NCBI GenBank assembly: GCA_026125895.1
Contig: JAHCKG010000022.1
Coordinates: 1 to 64,000, forward strand
Direction: 5' to 3'
Length of the DNA stretch: 64,000 bases
DNA from: Pseudolabrys sp.
GTDB lineage: Bacteria > Pseudomonadota > Alphaproteobacteria > Rhizobiales > Xanthobacteraceae
Of this stretch, positions 49,217 through 59,013 are shown piece after piece. The position numbers were made by a program, and so were the translations under genes. Below the pieces are notes generated by a model, which was not told the origin of the DNA, searched no databases, and was given only the letters and a program-made list of their open reading frames with translations. The first letter of the stretch is position 1, and the number at the start of each line of letters is the position of its first letter.

Positions 49217-50839
49217 CTACCTCAGCGATGCCGTCGTCTGCGTGACGAAACTCGCGGTGGCGAGGAACACCACGGCGTGGCCGGTGAAGCGGTCGGCGAC
49301 GATGCCGAGCCCGGGATCGGCCGAGAAGCTCATCATCAGCGACTGCGCCGGCTTCTGGAACAGATGCGCCAGGCGCCCGGTGTCGAGATCGCCCATATGC
49401 GTCGTCGACATATGCGTAGTCAGGTTCGGGGTCAGCACCGCGGCGCGCAGCCACGGACTGTCGGCGCGCTGGCCGCCGCCGGTAATACTAGCCGGCGCCG
49501 CTGAGGCGACCGCGGCCTGGGCCTGCGGCATCAGCCCGGCCGTCGGCGGCGCGGCTGGAACATTGACGCCCATCGGCCGGGCGCGGGCCGGGCGCGGCAG
49601 CGGCGGGATGTCCGCGGCTGCGGTCCTGGTCGGAGCTGCCGCATAAGCCAGCGCCGCCTGCGGCAGGCTCGCGGTGGTCATCGTATCGGCGAAGGTGAAG
49701 GGCGATTGGACGGACGTCGGAGCCAGATCGCCGCTTTCGACGGCGCTGGTCCAGACGCCGCTGCGGGTGGCGATGACATTCGCCGCGGTCTGCGGCGCCG
49801 GCTCGGCCGACGCAACCTGGATCACGCGCGGCCGCGACGACGGCAGCGGCACGATGCTCGCGGTCGCCACCGGCTTCGGCTTCGCGCTGGCGAGCACGAC
49901 CGGCGCCTTCTCAGGCTTGGCTTCCGGCGTCTCGGACTTCGAACTGCCGCCGAACAGGCTGGCGAGCAGATTGCGCGGCTTGCCGGCCGGCGCTTCGGCG
50001 CGGGCTTCCGCCACGTCCGCCGCGGTGATTCCGGCTTCACGCGCCTGCGCCATGATCACGCGCGACGGCTCGTTGCCGCGACGCTCGACGTCGGCCAGCG
50101 CCAGCGCATAGCCGGCAAGCGGCTTGCCGTCGGAGGGAATGTGCACGGTGCGCTCGTCAGGAAACACCTTAACCAGTTGCTCGCGCGTCATACGCGGCCA
50201 GTGGCGGATGGTGCCGGTGTCGAGATGGACGAAGGGCGAGCCCGAGGTCGGATAGAAGCCGACGCCGCCGCGCTGCAGGCGCAGGCCGACTTCGCGGATC
50301 TTGGCCAGCGGCACGCCGGGAATCTCGAAATCCATGGCATGGCCGGTGGTGTGGTTAGAATTCTCGGCGACGCCGCTCGAGCGCGCGCGCAGCATGTTGT
50401 TGGTGCTCGGCGCGCGATAGCCGCAGATCACTTCGATCGGCTGCGTGGCGCCGACTTCACGATAGACCTCCCACAAGATGTCGAACAGCTTGGGATCCAT
50501 CTTGACGTCTTCGTTCTTGCGCCAGTCGCGCATGAACCAGTCGAGCTTCTTCAGCGCATCCTGGTCGTAACGACCGTTGCGCTTGTAGGTGATGGTGATG
50601 GTTTCGCGGGTGTGCAGGTGCAGGAAGGAGAGGGTGCGGTTGTCGCCTTCGGCCGACGCCGGCTGCAGCACCAGATTGGCGCCGAGCAGCATGACACCGG
50701 CGAGCGCCAGCGAGGCGCCCAGGCTGATACCGGCGCGCCGCAGCGAGCGGCGGGTCGGGGAAGCAATCTTGCGATGACGCGGAGCGCGGCGAACCGACAC
50801 TGACAAGTTCCGTGAGTTTCGTCCGAGAATCATCGGCAC
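49217..50839 (-). CDS. DUF882 (M15-type) peptidoglycan-hydrolase-like protein
   Basis: 540 residues. After an Arg-rich N-terminus a signal or anchor helix (ISLGASLALAGVMLLGANLV) precedes the DUF882 domain (residues ~65-215): FLHLHTRETITITYKRNGRY, EVICGYRAPSTNNMLRARS, SNHTTGHAMDFEIPG and FVHLDTG. The His-Asp-His positions match a Zn site of the D-alanyl-D-alanine carboxypeptidase-like M15 fold. The C-terminal ~300 residues are Ala/Pro-rich low complexity, probably spanning the envelope. It starts at GTG 50839 or ATG 50833. It is convergent with gapR. Confidence 0.85.
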   Translation of the reverse strand: MPMILGRNSRNLSVSVRRAPRHRKIASPTRRSLRRAGISLGASLALAGVMLLGANLVLQPASAEGDNRTLSFLHLHTRETITITYKRNGRYDQDALKKLDWFMRDWRKNEDVKMDPKLFDILWEVYREVGATQPIEVICGYRAPSTNNMLRARSSGVAENSNHTTGHAMDFEIPGVPLAKIREVGLRLQRGGVGFYPTSGSPFVHLDTGTIRHWPRMTREQLVKVFPDERTVHIPSDGKPLAGYALALADVERRGNEPSRVIMAQAREAGITAADVAEARAEAPAGKPRNLLASLFGGSSKSETPEAKPEKAPVVLASAKPKPVATASIVPLPSSRPRVIQVASAEPAPQTAANVIATRSGVWTSAVESGDLAPTSVQSPFTFADTMTTASLPQAALAYAAAPTRTAAADIPPLPRPARARPMGVNVPAAPPTAGLMPQAQAAVASAAPASITGGGQRADSPWLRAAVLTPNLTTHMSTTHMGDLDTGRLAHLFQKPAQSLMMSFSADPGLGIVADRFTGHAVVFLATASFVTQTTASLR

Positions 50840-50995
50840 GCCCGGTTACAGCCGCCGCGATGACGGCCTTCAGTGTTGTCGGGATTTCGTTAACTGTCCC
50901 TTGCGGCGGGACGAGTTCCCCCTGCGGCAATTTGGATACACAGGAAACTTGGCGAAAAAAGGTTCGGTATCAGGGAACTTCTGCGCGTGACGCAA

Positions 50996-51023
50996 AATGG
51001 CCGGGGCGCTGGCCCCGGCCATT
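50996..51023 (-). terminator. Terminator of the L,D-transpeptidase gene
   Basis: AATGGCCGGGGC and GCCCCGGCCATT (50996-51007, 51012-51023) form a 12-bp perfect stem with a 4-nt loop. In the leftward direction it is followed by TTTTGCG. Confidence 0.85.
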
Positions 51024-51049
51024 CGGCATCTGGCGTATCGCGTTCGAGA

Positions 51050-53206
51050 TTACCGGAAGATCTTCTCGAAGAACTGGAAGGGATTGCCGGCCTCGCGGCG
51101 CTCGACGCGGCTGAGAATCTCCTGGTTGCTCTTCATCGTCGCGAGGTCGCGCGTCTTGTCCTGCGGCGGCGCGACATCGGCGACGCGGCGTTCGTCGCTG
51201 GTCATGATGGCGTGGATGCGCTTGTCGAAGCCGTAAATGTCGTCGCGCAGTTGCAGCTTGCCGTCATCATCGACGAAGGCGGTCTGATAGGTCAGGTGCA
51301 CCATCGGCCGGTTGACCATCTTGAAGATCTTCTCTTCGTGACCCACCAGCTTTTCGAGCTGCGGCTGCGACGGGGTCTGGCCGGGGATCGCCATCGCCAG
51401 CATCACCTCGCCGAACTTGGTCGGGTTCTCGACGCGCATGCAGCCGTGGCTGAAGGCGCGGCGGTCTGCCGCGAACAACCGCTTCTCCGGCGTGTCGTGC
51501 AGATAGACCTGGTACTTGTTCGGGAAGTTGAACTTGATGCGGCCGAGCGCATTGGCCATGCCGGGCGGCTGCACGACGTTGATGTGCCCGTCCGGCCCGC
51601 GCTTCACCTCGAGGCCCATGCGGTCGAAGATGTTCGGGTCGCTGGCGTATTGCGGCAGCAGTTCGTTCTGGATGATCGACTGCGGCACGTACCACGACGG
51701 ATTGACGACGACATTGTCCATCGCCGCGGTGAGCAGCGGCGTCGGCGTCTGCGGCTTGCCGGCGACGATCTTGGTGCGCCAGACGACCGAGCCGTCCTTC
51801 ACGACCTTGAGCGTGTAGTCCGGCACGTTGACCATCACGTAATTGCGGCCGAGGTCGCGCGGCAGCCAGCGCCAGCGCTCCATGTTGGCCATGACGGTGT
51901 CGATCTGCTGTCGCGGCGAGGGGCCGTTGATATAGGCGATGGTCTTGTTGTCGATGACGCCGGTCGGCTTGATGTCGGCACGCGCCTGGACGTTCTTGAT
52001 CGCGCTGAACAGCGCCTTGTCATAGACGAGTTCGAGCGCCTGAGGATCTTCCGCCGGCAGCTTGACGGTCTTGACGCGCCCGGTGTGGCGGTCGCGCACT
52101 TGCGTCGTGCGCGGGCCCTGCACCGCGAGCCGGACATTGAGGCGCTGACGCAGATGCGGCACGCGCGGGTCCTTGTCACCGGGCTTGATCGCCGGTCCGT
52201 TGGCGATGCGCTCATCGGCGTCGGCGCGGGCGCCGGCGCTGCGCAATTCTGCAAGCTTGCGCTTGAGCGCGCGGAAGCCGGCCTGCGGCGGTTCGAAGCT
52301 GTCGAAGGCGGCGTTGGCGTCGCGCGCCTCGGCGAGCTTCTTCAGAATCTCGGCGGTGTCCGGCGTGCGCTGGCCGTAATCGACTTCGGCGGTCACGCGG
52401 GTCGGCGCGATGCGCCCGATGGCGAGGTGGCGAGCGAAATCGAGTGCCGCATTCGTCAGCTTGAGGTCGGCGGTGGCGAGCTGATCGGCGCTGGAGGCGC
52501 CGGCGAAATCCGGCAGCGGGTAATCGGCCGGCTCGAGCGCGTCGGCCTGCGCATTCTTCATGCGCAGCACGGCTGTCTTGGCGCCGGTCGTGAGGCGGCC
52601 GTCATGGATCCACAGCGGTGCGTAGTTGCGCGCGGCATAGAAGGCGACGATTGCCTTGCGCTCGGCGTCACCCTTGTCGGCCTTGGCCATCGCGCCGCGC
52701 AGACGGTCGGCGATCTGCGCGTCGGAGGCGCCGAGCACGCGGTCGAGCGAACTGACGCTGCGGTCCTCGGCCGCGGCGGCCTGAGCCTGCGCCTGGGCTT
52801 GTGCCTGCGCGACAGGTTCGCCGCGCGGGATTTCGACGCGCACGGCCTCGGCGCGCGCCGGCTCGACACGCACGGGCGCGCGGAGGCGCGGCTCATTGAC
52901 GGTTGTTTCCTGACGCAGCGGTTCGGGCGGACGCGGCGCTTCCTGACGCACCGCTTCCTGACGGACGGCTGGCAGCGGCATCAGCACCGGCTGTTCGGCC
53001 GTGTTGCGCACGGGCGCCGACGGCGGCTCGGGCATCGGGTCGGGGCGGCGGTGAATGATGCGCGCGCCATTCAGCGATGGCGGCAATGGCGCAACCTGAC
53101 GAATGCCATCGGGCGCGGCGAAGGACGGCGTCGCCGTTGCAACGCCTGTGACGACGGCCAGCATCGTGCCGGCGAGCCAATGGTCGAACCTGACGTTACG
53201 CATCAC
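51050..53206 (-). CDS. L,D-transpeptidase, YcbB/LdtD type
   Basis: 718 residues. A signal peptide (HWLAGTMLAVVTGVATATPS) is followed by a ~150-residue Pro/Arg/Glu-rich linker. An N-terminal scaffold domain and a peptidoglycan-binding repeat (KDPRVPHLRQRLNV) come next, then the YkuD catalytic domain with AFSHGCMRVENPTKFGEVML carrying the catalytic His and Cys. It should form 3-3 crosslinks in periplasmic peptidoglycan, which are abundant in Hyphomicrobiales. GTG 53206 or ATG 53203 is the start. It is upstream of, and on the same strand as, the DUF882 gene, and both concern cell-wall peptides. Confidence 0.92.
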   Translation of the reverse strand: MMRNVRFDHWLAGTMLAVVTGVATATPSFAAPDGIRQVAPLPPSLNGARIIHRRPDPMPEPPSAPVRNTAEQPVLMPLPAVRQEAVRQEAPRPPEPLRQETTVNEPRLRAPVRVEPARAEAVRVEIPRGEPVAQAQAQAQAQAAAAEDRSVSSLDRVLGASDAQIADRLRGAMAKADKGDAERKAIVAFYAARNYAPLWIHDGRLTTGAKTAVLRMKNAQADALEPADYPLPDFAGASSADQLATADLKLTNAALDFARHLAIGRIAPTRVTAEVDYGQRTPDTAEILKKLAEARDANAAFDSFEPPQAGFRALKRKLAELRSAGARADADERIANGPAIKPGDKDPRVPHLRQRLNVRLAVQGPRTTQVRDRHTGRVKTVKLPAEDPQALELVYDKALFSAIKNVQARADIKPTGVIDNKTIAYINGPSPRQQIDTVMANMERWRWLPRDLGRNYVMVNVPDYTLKVVKDGSVVWRTKIVAGKPQTPTPLLTAAMDNVVVNPSWYVPQSIIQNELLPQYASDPNIFDRMGLEVKRGPDGHINVVQPPGMANALGRIKFNFPNKYQVYLHDTPEKRLFAADRRAFSHGCMRVENPTKFGEVMLAMAIPGQTPSQPQLEKLVGHEEKIFKMVNRPMVHLTYQTAFVDDDGKLQLRDDIYGFDKRIHAIMTSDERRVADVAPPQDKTRDLATMKSNQEILSRVERREAGNPFQFFEKIFR

Positions 53207-53385
53207 GCTTGCACTCCGTTCGTCCGTTCATCACCAGGATGCGTCAAATGCGACGCAATCTGTTAACGGGCGTCGATCGGCATTATGCCGCCGAAGAAGG
53301 CGCGAGACGAACGAAAAACGTGGCTGGCTACCGCTTACTTCTCATCACGGTGAACTGCGCACCGCGATCGCTAAAATTTTAAACA

Positions 53386-54939
53386 TTAACCAGCGTCGGC
53401 GCTCTCGTTAACCGGCGCTTCGCTCGATTCACCATCCAGTTGCAGGCTTTCCAGCTTGCGGTACAAAGTAGAGCGTCCGATTTTGAGACGCCTTGCCACT
53501 TCCGACATCTGGCCGCGGTAATGCGCGATGGCGAAACGGATGACTTCGCGCTCGATGTCCTCGAGCGCTCTCACGTCATTGTGAGGGTCGGTCAGCGCCA
53601 GCATCGGCTGCGTCGGCGTCAGCGCCGCGGGGTTAACTCGCTGCAGCCGCTCGGCCAGGCTGATGGGCGCGCCGGCTTCGGGCGGCTCGGCGATCATGTC
53701 GGGCGCGGTCTGTGGCGCGGCGTCGAGCTCGATAGTCGCGATCGCGGTGCGCGACGAGGATGAGGCGAAGACTTGCGGGAATTCGTCGATGCCGATGGTG
53801 TCGCGGTCGGCCAGTACCACGGCGCGATACACGGCGTTTTCGAGCTGACGCACATTGCCCGGCCAGCGATAGGCGGCGAGGCGTTCCAGCGTGCCGGTCT
53901 CGAGGCCGCGGATGCGCTTGCCCTGTTCGGCGGCGATGCGGGCCACGAAGTGCCGCGTCAGTTCGGCGATGTCTTCGGGACGCTGGCGCAGCGGCGGAAT
54001 GGTGATCGGGAAGACGTGCAGGCGATAGAACAGGTCTTCGCGGAAGCGCCCGGCCTTCACCTCGGCGATCAGATCGCGGTTGGTCGCGGAAACGATCCGG
54101 ACATCGACCTTGACGGACTTGCGGCCGCCGACCGGCTCGACCTCGTTCTCCTGCAACGCGCGCAACAGCTTGACCTGCGCTGCCGGCGGCAGTTCGCCGA
54201 CCTCGTCGAGGAAGAGCGTGCCGCCATCGGCTTCGACGAACTTGCCGTTGTGCTTTTCGGTGGCGCCGGTGAAGGCGCCTTTCTCGTGACCGAACAAAAT
54301 GGATTCGACGAGGTTCTCGGGCAGGGCGCCGCAATTGACCGCGACGAAGGGCCTGGTGCGACGTGCGCTCGAGCCGTGGATGGCGCGTGCCATCAGTTCT
54401 TTGCCGACGCCGCTCTCGCCTTCGAGCAGCACCGGAATATCGGAGCTCGCGGTCTTTTCCGCCGCCTTGATCACCGGCGTCATGGCGGGCGATCGGGTGA
54501 TGACATCGGCGAGGCTCAGGGTGCCGTCGCGGCTGCGCTTGACGCGCGACAGTTCGCCCGCCAGCGCCTTGGTGGTCAGCGCATTGCGCAGCGATACTTC
54601 GAGACGTTCGGGGCTCGCCGGCTTGACGACGAAATCGGTGGCGCCGGCGCGCATCGCCGAGACGACATTGTCGATGCCGCCATGGGCGGTCTGCACGATG
54701 ACGGGGGTGTCGAGGCCGGCCTGGCGCAGGCGCGACATGACGCCGAGGCCGTCGAGGTCCGGCATGACGAGATCGAGAATGACGCAGTCGACCGCGGCCG
54801 GCGTATCGCCGAGCAGCAGCGCCAGCGCCGCGTCGCCGCCATCGGCGGTGAGCGGGCGATGGCCGAAGCGTTCGACCATGGCTTCGAGCAGACGACGTTG
54901 AACCGGATCGTCGTCGACGATCAACACAACTTGCGACAT
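53386..54939 (-). CDS. Sigma-54-dependent response regulator (NtrC class)
   Basis: 517 residues. The receiver domain has LIVDDDPVQ, Asp56 in [13 protein letters not shown] and the Lys in FVVKPASPE. The AAA+ domain has Walker A GESGVGKE, the sigma-54 contact loop GAFTGA, Walker [13 protein letters not shown] and [12 protein letters not shown]. The C-terminal Fis-type HTH is [20 protein letters not shown]. It activates sigma-54 promoters after phosphorylation; the partner kinase is not in the window. The start is placed at ATG 54939, just before the first beta strand. It looks related to rhizobial regulators of the NtrX/FlbD type, but I do not assign one. Confidence 0.92.
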   Translation of the reverse strand: MSQVVLIVDDDPVQRRLLEAMVERFGHRPLTADGGDAALALLLGDTPAAVDCVILDLVMPDLDGLGVMSRLRQAGLDTPVIVQTAHGGIDNVVSAMRAGATDFVVKPASPERLEVSLRNALTTKALAGELSRVKRSRDGTLSLADVITRSPAMTPVIKAAEKTASSDIPVLLEGESGVGKELMARAIHGSSARRTRPFVAVNCGALPENLVESILFGHEKGAFTGATEKHNGKFVEADGGTLFLDEVGELPPAAQVKLLRALQENEVEPVGGRKSVKVDVRIVSATNRDLIAEVKAGRFREDLFYRLHVFPITIPPLRQRPEDIAELTRHFVARIAAEQGKRIRGLETGTLERLAAYRWPGNVRQLENAVYRAVVLADRDTIGIDEFPQVFASSSSRTAIATIELDAAPQTAPDMIAEPPEAGAPISLAERLQRVNPAALTPTQPMLALTDPHNDVRALEDIEREVIRFAIAHYRGQMSEVARRLKIGRSTLYRKLESLQLDGESSEAPVNESADAG

Positions 54940-55190
54940 GACACGTCCCCAAACGGCGGCCGACGCGCATTCGCGTTTCTGGCTGTGCCGATTTGGCGCA
55001 GTATCGGGAGGCGCCCTTAAGGGGCCCTTAAACGGGGTAGAGGCCAAGGGGCCGGCTCCCGATAAGGTGAAAAAGAGGGAAAAATCTTACCCGTTGCCAT
55101 CGCGCCGCCACGCGGCAAAGCTTAGATATTGCGGGCCGGACGCCCGATTCCACCCGATTTCTTTTCCCTAACGAAACGTATCGACCGAAA

Positions 55191-57095
55191 ATGGCCAGAA
55201 CCGCGCTCAAGAAGAAATCCGCCGCCCGCAAGTCCGTGAAGCCGAAAGCCAAGGCCAAAGCGGCGCCAAAGCTGGCCGCCAGAACGTCCGGCAAGGCGCG
55301 CATCGCGGCGCTGCCGAAGCTCGGCGATCTGCCGGACTGGAATTTGAACGACCTCTATCCCGGCATCGAGAGCACGGCGCTCAAGCAGGACCTTTCCTGG
55401 ATCGACGGCGAATGCATTGCCTTCGAGGAGCTGTACAAGGGCAAGCTCGGCGCCATCGCGGCGCAGCCGGGCGCCAGCGAGCAGTTGTGCGAAGCGGTGA
55501 AGCGCTACGAGAAGATCGGTGACGTGCTCGGCCGCATCGGCTCCTATGCCGGCCTGCTGCACGCCGGCAACTCCACCGATGCGGCGATCGCCAAGTTCTA
55601 CGGCGACATGAACGAGCGCATCACCACGGCTTATTCGCATCTCCTGTTCTTCGATCTCGAGCTCAACCGCATCGACGACAAGCTGCTCGACACTGCGATG
55701 GCGGAAGGTCCGCTGGCCCATTACCGGCCGTGGATCGAAGACGTGCGCAAGGAGAAGCCGTATCAGCTCGAGGATCGCATCGAGCAGCTCTTCCACGAGA
55801 AGTCGCTGACGGCCTATTCGGCGTGGAACAGATTGTTCGACGACACCATCGCGGCGTTGCGCTTCAAGATCCGCGGCAAGGAGATGTCGATCGAGCCGGC
55901 GCTCAATTTCATGCAGGACGCCGATGGCGCCAAGCGCAAGGACGCCGCCGAGGCGCTGGCGGCGACCTTCAAGGCCAATCTGCGGCCGTTCACGCTGATC
56001 ACCAATACGCTGGCCAAGGACAAGGAAATCTCCGACCGCTGGCGCGGCTTCAAGGACGTCGCCGATGCGCGGCATCTGGCGAACCGGGTCGAGCCGGAGG
56101 TGGTCGAGGCGCTGGTCTCGGCGGTGCGCGCCGCCTATCCGAAATTGTCGCACCGCTACTACGCTCTGAAAGCCAAGTGGTTCGGCAAGAAGAAGCTGGC
56201 GCACTGGGACCGCAACGCGCCGCTGCCCAAGGTCGAGCAGCGCACTATTCCGTGGACCGACGCCCGCGCCACCGTGATCACCGCATATGGCGCCTTTTCT
56301 CCGGCCATGGCGGAAGTGGCGGATCGTTTCTTCCAGAAAAACTGGATCGATGCCGGCGTCCGCCCCGGTAAACAACCCGGCGCATTCTCGCATCCGACGG
56401 TGCCGTCGGCGCATCCTTATGTGCTGCTCAACTATCAGGGCAAGCCGCGCGACGTGATGACGCTCGCGCACGAACTCGGCCACGGCGTGCACCAGGTGCT
56501 CGCCGCGCCGAACGGCGCGCTGATGGCGCCGACGCCGCTGACGCTGGCGGAGACGGCCAGCGTGTTCGGCGAGATGCTGACGTTCCGCAAGCTGCTCGCC
56601 AACACCACGGACAAAAAGCAGCGCAAGGCCATGCTCGCTGCCAAGGTCGAGGACATGATCAACACGGTGGTGCGGCAGATCGCCTTCTATACCTTTGAGC
56701 GCAAGGTCCACACCGAGCGCCGCAACGGCGAACTCACCGCCGACAAATTGTGCGAACTGTGGATGTCCGTGCAGGCCGAAAGCCTGGGGCCCGCGATCGA
56801 TCTGAGGCCCGGCTACGAGACCTTCTGGGTCTACATCCCGCACTTCATCCATTCGCCGTTCTACGTCTACGCCTATGCCTTCGGCGATTGCCTGGTGAAC
56901 TCGCTCTATGCGGTCTACGAGAAATCGGAGAGCGGCTTTGCCGAGCGCTATCTTGCGATGCTCGCGGCCGGCGGCACCAAGCACCACTCCGAACTGCTCA
57001 AGCCGTTCGGCCTCGACGCCACCGACCCGACATTCTGGGACGGCGGCCTGTCGGTGATCGCCGGCCTGATCGAGGAGCTGGAGGGGTTGGGGTAG
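55191..57095 (+). CDS. pepF: M3-family oligoendopeptidase F
   Basis: A 634-residue Zn-dependent peptidase that degrades peptides of about 6-20 residues in the cytoplasm. The HExxH motif is in TLAHELGHGVHQVL, with the third ligand Glu likely in LAETASVFGEML. The C-terminal FWVYIPHFIHSPFYVYAYAF segment is typical of PepF. The first ~40 residues are Lys/Ala-rich (AARKSVKPKAKAKAAPKLAA) and probably disordered. ATG 55191 is used. It is followed 60 nt later by the ABC1 kinase gene on the same strand. Confidence 0.94.
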   Translation: MARTALKKKSAARKSVKPKAKAKAAPKLAARTSGKARIAALPKLGDLPDWNLNDLYPGIESTALKQDLSWIDGECIAFEELYKGKLGAIAAQPGASEQLCEAVKRYEKIGDVLGRIGSYAGLLHAGNSTDAAIAKFYGDMNERITTAYSHLLFFDLELNRIDDKLLDTAMAEGPLAHYRPWIEDVRKEKPYQLEDRIEQLFHEKSLTAYSAWNRLFDDTIAALRFKIRGKEMSIEPALNFMQDADGAKRKDAAEALAATFKANLRPFTLITNTLAKDKEISDRWRGFKDVADARHLANRVEPEVVEALVSAVRAAYPKLSHRYYALKAKWFGKKKLAHWDRNAPLPKVEQRTIPWTDARATVITAYGAFSPAMAEVADRFFQKNWIDAGVRPGKQPGAFSHPTVPSAHPYVLLNYQGKPRDVMTLAHELGHGVHQVLAAPNGALMAPTPLTLAETASVFGEMLTFRKLLANTTDKKQRKAMLAAKVEDMINTVVRQIAFYTFERKVHTERRNGELTADKLCELWMSVQAESLGPAIDLRPGYETFWVYIPHFIHSPFYVYAYAFGDCLVNSLYAVYEKSESGFAERYLAMLAAGGTKHHSELLKPFGLDATDPTFWDGGLSVIAGLIEELEGLG

Positions 57096-57155
57096 GGGTG
57101 GCGACGCGGCACCGCGTGATCTTTTATTGCGCGTGCCGCGTACTAGATTGAGATC

Positions 57156-58541
57156 ATGGCCGCCGACACCCCCGACGATTCCGAAAGAAACCGCTTCTCC
57201 GCCCGCGCCGCGCGCTACGCCAAGGTCGGTACGCGCGTCGGCGGCGTCGCCGCCCGCATGGCCGGCCAGCGCCTGGTCGGCGCGCAGGATACCCGCGGCG
57301 GTAACGCGCTGGCGCTGGCGAGTGCGCTCGGCGGCCTCAAGGGCCCGATCATGAAGGTGGCGCAGTTGCTCGCCACCATTCCCGATGCGGTGCCGCCGGA
57401 ATACGCCAGCGAACTGATGAAGCTGCAAAGCGAAGCGCCGCCGATGGGCTGGGCTTTCGTCAAGCGCCGGATGTCCGCCGAACTCGGGGCCGACTGGCAG
57501 TCGAAATTCAAATCCTTCGAGCATCAGCCGGCCGCGGCCGCCTCGCTCGGCCAGGTGCATCGCGCGCAGGCGCTCGACGGCACGGCGCTCGCCTGCAAGC
57601 TTCAGTACCCCGACATGCAGTCGGCCGTCGAAGCCGACCTCAAACAGCTCAACATCCTGTTCGCGCTGCGCAAACGCTTTGATCCGGCGATCGATACCGA
57701 CGAGATCGCCGTCGAGATCGGTGCCCGGCTGCGCGAGGAGCTCGATTATGCGCGCGAAGCCAAGCACGCCGCTCTCTACCAGCACATGCTCAAGGACGAG
57801 CCGCTGATCCGTGTGCCCAAGGTTTGGCCGGATCTCTCGAGCGGCCGCCTGCTCACCATGGACTGGATGGACGGCACGCGAATGCTGTCGCACAAGGACG
57901 ACAGCCTCGAGATCCGCAATCGCCTTGCCACCGCGATGTTCACCGCCTGGTGGTTTCCGTTCAGCCGCTTCGGCGTCATTCACGGCGATCCGCATCTCGG
58001 CAATTACTCGGTGTTCGCCGAGAACGGCGACCCCGCCGGCATCAACCTGCTGGACTACGGCTGCATCCGCATCTTCCCGCCGCGCTTCGTCGCCGGCGTG
58101 GTCGATCTCTATCGCGGCCTGCTCGAGGGCGACGAGGCGCGGGTGGTCCACGCCTACGAGACCTGGGGCTTCCGCGGCCTCACCCGCGACCTGATCGAGG
58201 CGCTCAACATCTGGGCGCGTTTTATCTACGGTCCGCTGCTCGACGACCGCGTTCGATCCATCGCCGATGGCGTCAAGCCGGCCGACTACGGCCGCCGGCA
58301 GGCCTTCCAGGTCCACCAGGCGTTGAAGCGGCTGGGGCCGGTACAGGTGCCGCGGGAATTTGTGTTCATGGACCGCGCCGCTGTCGGCCTGGGGGCGGTC
58401 TTTCTCCATCTGGCGGCGGAGTTGAACTTTTACCGCCTGTTCAATGAGGCGATAGAGAATTTCTCGGTCGAGGAAGTCGCCGCCCGGCAGGCCGCGGCGC
58501 TGGACGCGGCCGGGCTCGCCGAGGCCCGGCCTGCGGATTAG
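57156..58541 (+). CDS. ABC1/UbiB-family atypical kinase
   Basis: 461 residues. The ABC1 family shares the UbiB/ADCK fold and supports ubiquinone or lipid metabolism through ATPase activity. The KxGQ-like motif is LKGPIMKVAQLLATIPDAVP, then AAASLGQVHRAQALDGTALACKLQYP (Ala-rich loop and Lys), LLTMDWMDGTRML, VIHGDPHLGN (catalytic Asp/Asn) and LLDYGCIRI (DFG-like DYG). There is no C-terminal membrane anchor of the E. coli UbiB type, so it is closer to the AarF-like soluble group. ATG 57156 is used. Confidence 0.9.
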   Translation: MAADTPDDSERNRFSARAARYAKVGTRVGGVAARMAGQRLVGAQDTRGGNALALASALGGLKGPIMKVAQLLATIPDAVPPEYASELMKLQSEAPPMGWAFVKRRMSAELGADWQSKFKSFEHQPAAAASLGQVHRAQALDGTALACKLQYPDMQSAVEADLKQLNILFALRKRFDPAIDTDEIAVEIGARLREELDYAREAKHAALYQHMLKDEPLIRVPKVWPDLSSGRLLTMDWMDGTRMLSHKDDSLEIRNRLATAMFTAWWFPFSRFGVIHGDPHLGNYSVFAENGDPAGINLLDYGCIRIFPPRFVAGVVDLYRGLLEGDEARVVHAYETWGFRGLTRDLIEALNIWARFIYGPLLDDRVRSIADGVKPADYGRRQAFQVHQALKRLGPVQVPREFVFMDRAAVGLGAVFLHLAAELNFYRLFNEAIENFSVEEVAARQAAALDAAGLAEARPAD

Positions 58542-58639
58542 CCCGTCCACAGGGCCGGCGGCGCTTGGCCCGTTGCCCTGAGGCCGCGATTGCGGTAACC
58601 GGAAAGCCGCTGGAACCAGTTTTTCGGAGATCTTCCGCT

Positions 58640-58933
58640 ATGGCCGACCACGGCACCGTCGAATACGCTACCGCGCCCGGCAACGACTACCCGGCGCACG
58701 AGCAGACCTACGAAGGCTTCATCAAATACGCTTTCGACGGCTCGATCCACGTCATCAACCTGCTGCTGGCGCTGACCGTGGGCGGCGTGCTCGGCCACTG
58801 GTTTCTGGCCATCCCGGTGTTTCTGATCGCGATCATCGGCCTCGTGGCCGCGCTGGGTTCGGGATCGAAGACGCCGAGCTATGTGGCCTTCGTGCTCTCT
58901 TTCCTGATCTTCGGCTTCACCGCCCTGTCTTAA
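58640..58933 (+). CDS. aa3-type cytochrome c oxidase subunit IV (COX4_pro-like)
   Basis: 97 residues. A polar N-terminus (TYEGFIKYAFDGSIHVINLL) is followed by three hydrophobic segments. Small proteins of this type are annotated as subunit IV of bacterial aa3 oxidases and are often encoded next to pnt genes in Hyphomicrobiales, away from the coxBAC operon. Here it precedes pntAA by about 80 nt on the same strand. ATG 58640 has CGGAG upstream. Confidence 0.8.
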   Translation: MADHGTVEYATAPGNDYPAHEQTYEGFIKYAFDGSIHVINLLLALTVGGVLGHWFLAIPVFLIAIIGLVAALGSGSKTPSYVAFVLSFLIFGFTALS

Positions 58934-59013
58934 TCGCGCATAATCATCGCCGCTGGGGCTGGCGGATTAATTGATGCGCCAGACCTCGCGCGGGGCGAGC
59001 GGAGGCATTGTCG

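Noticed and set aside
55122-58550. A 1,142-codon open frame on the minus strand
   Set aside because: It is the antisense of pepF and the ABC1 kinase, both of which have clear catalytic motifs. The minus product shows no family features.
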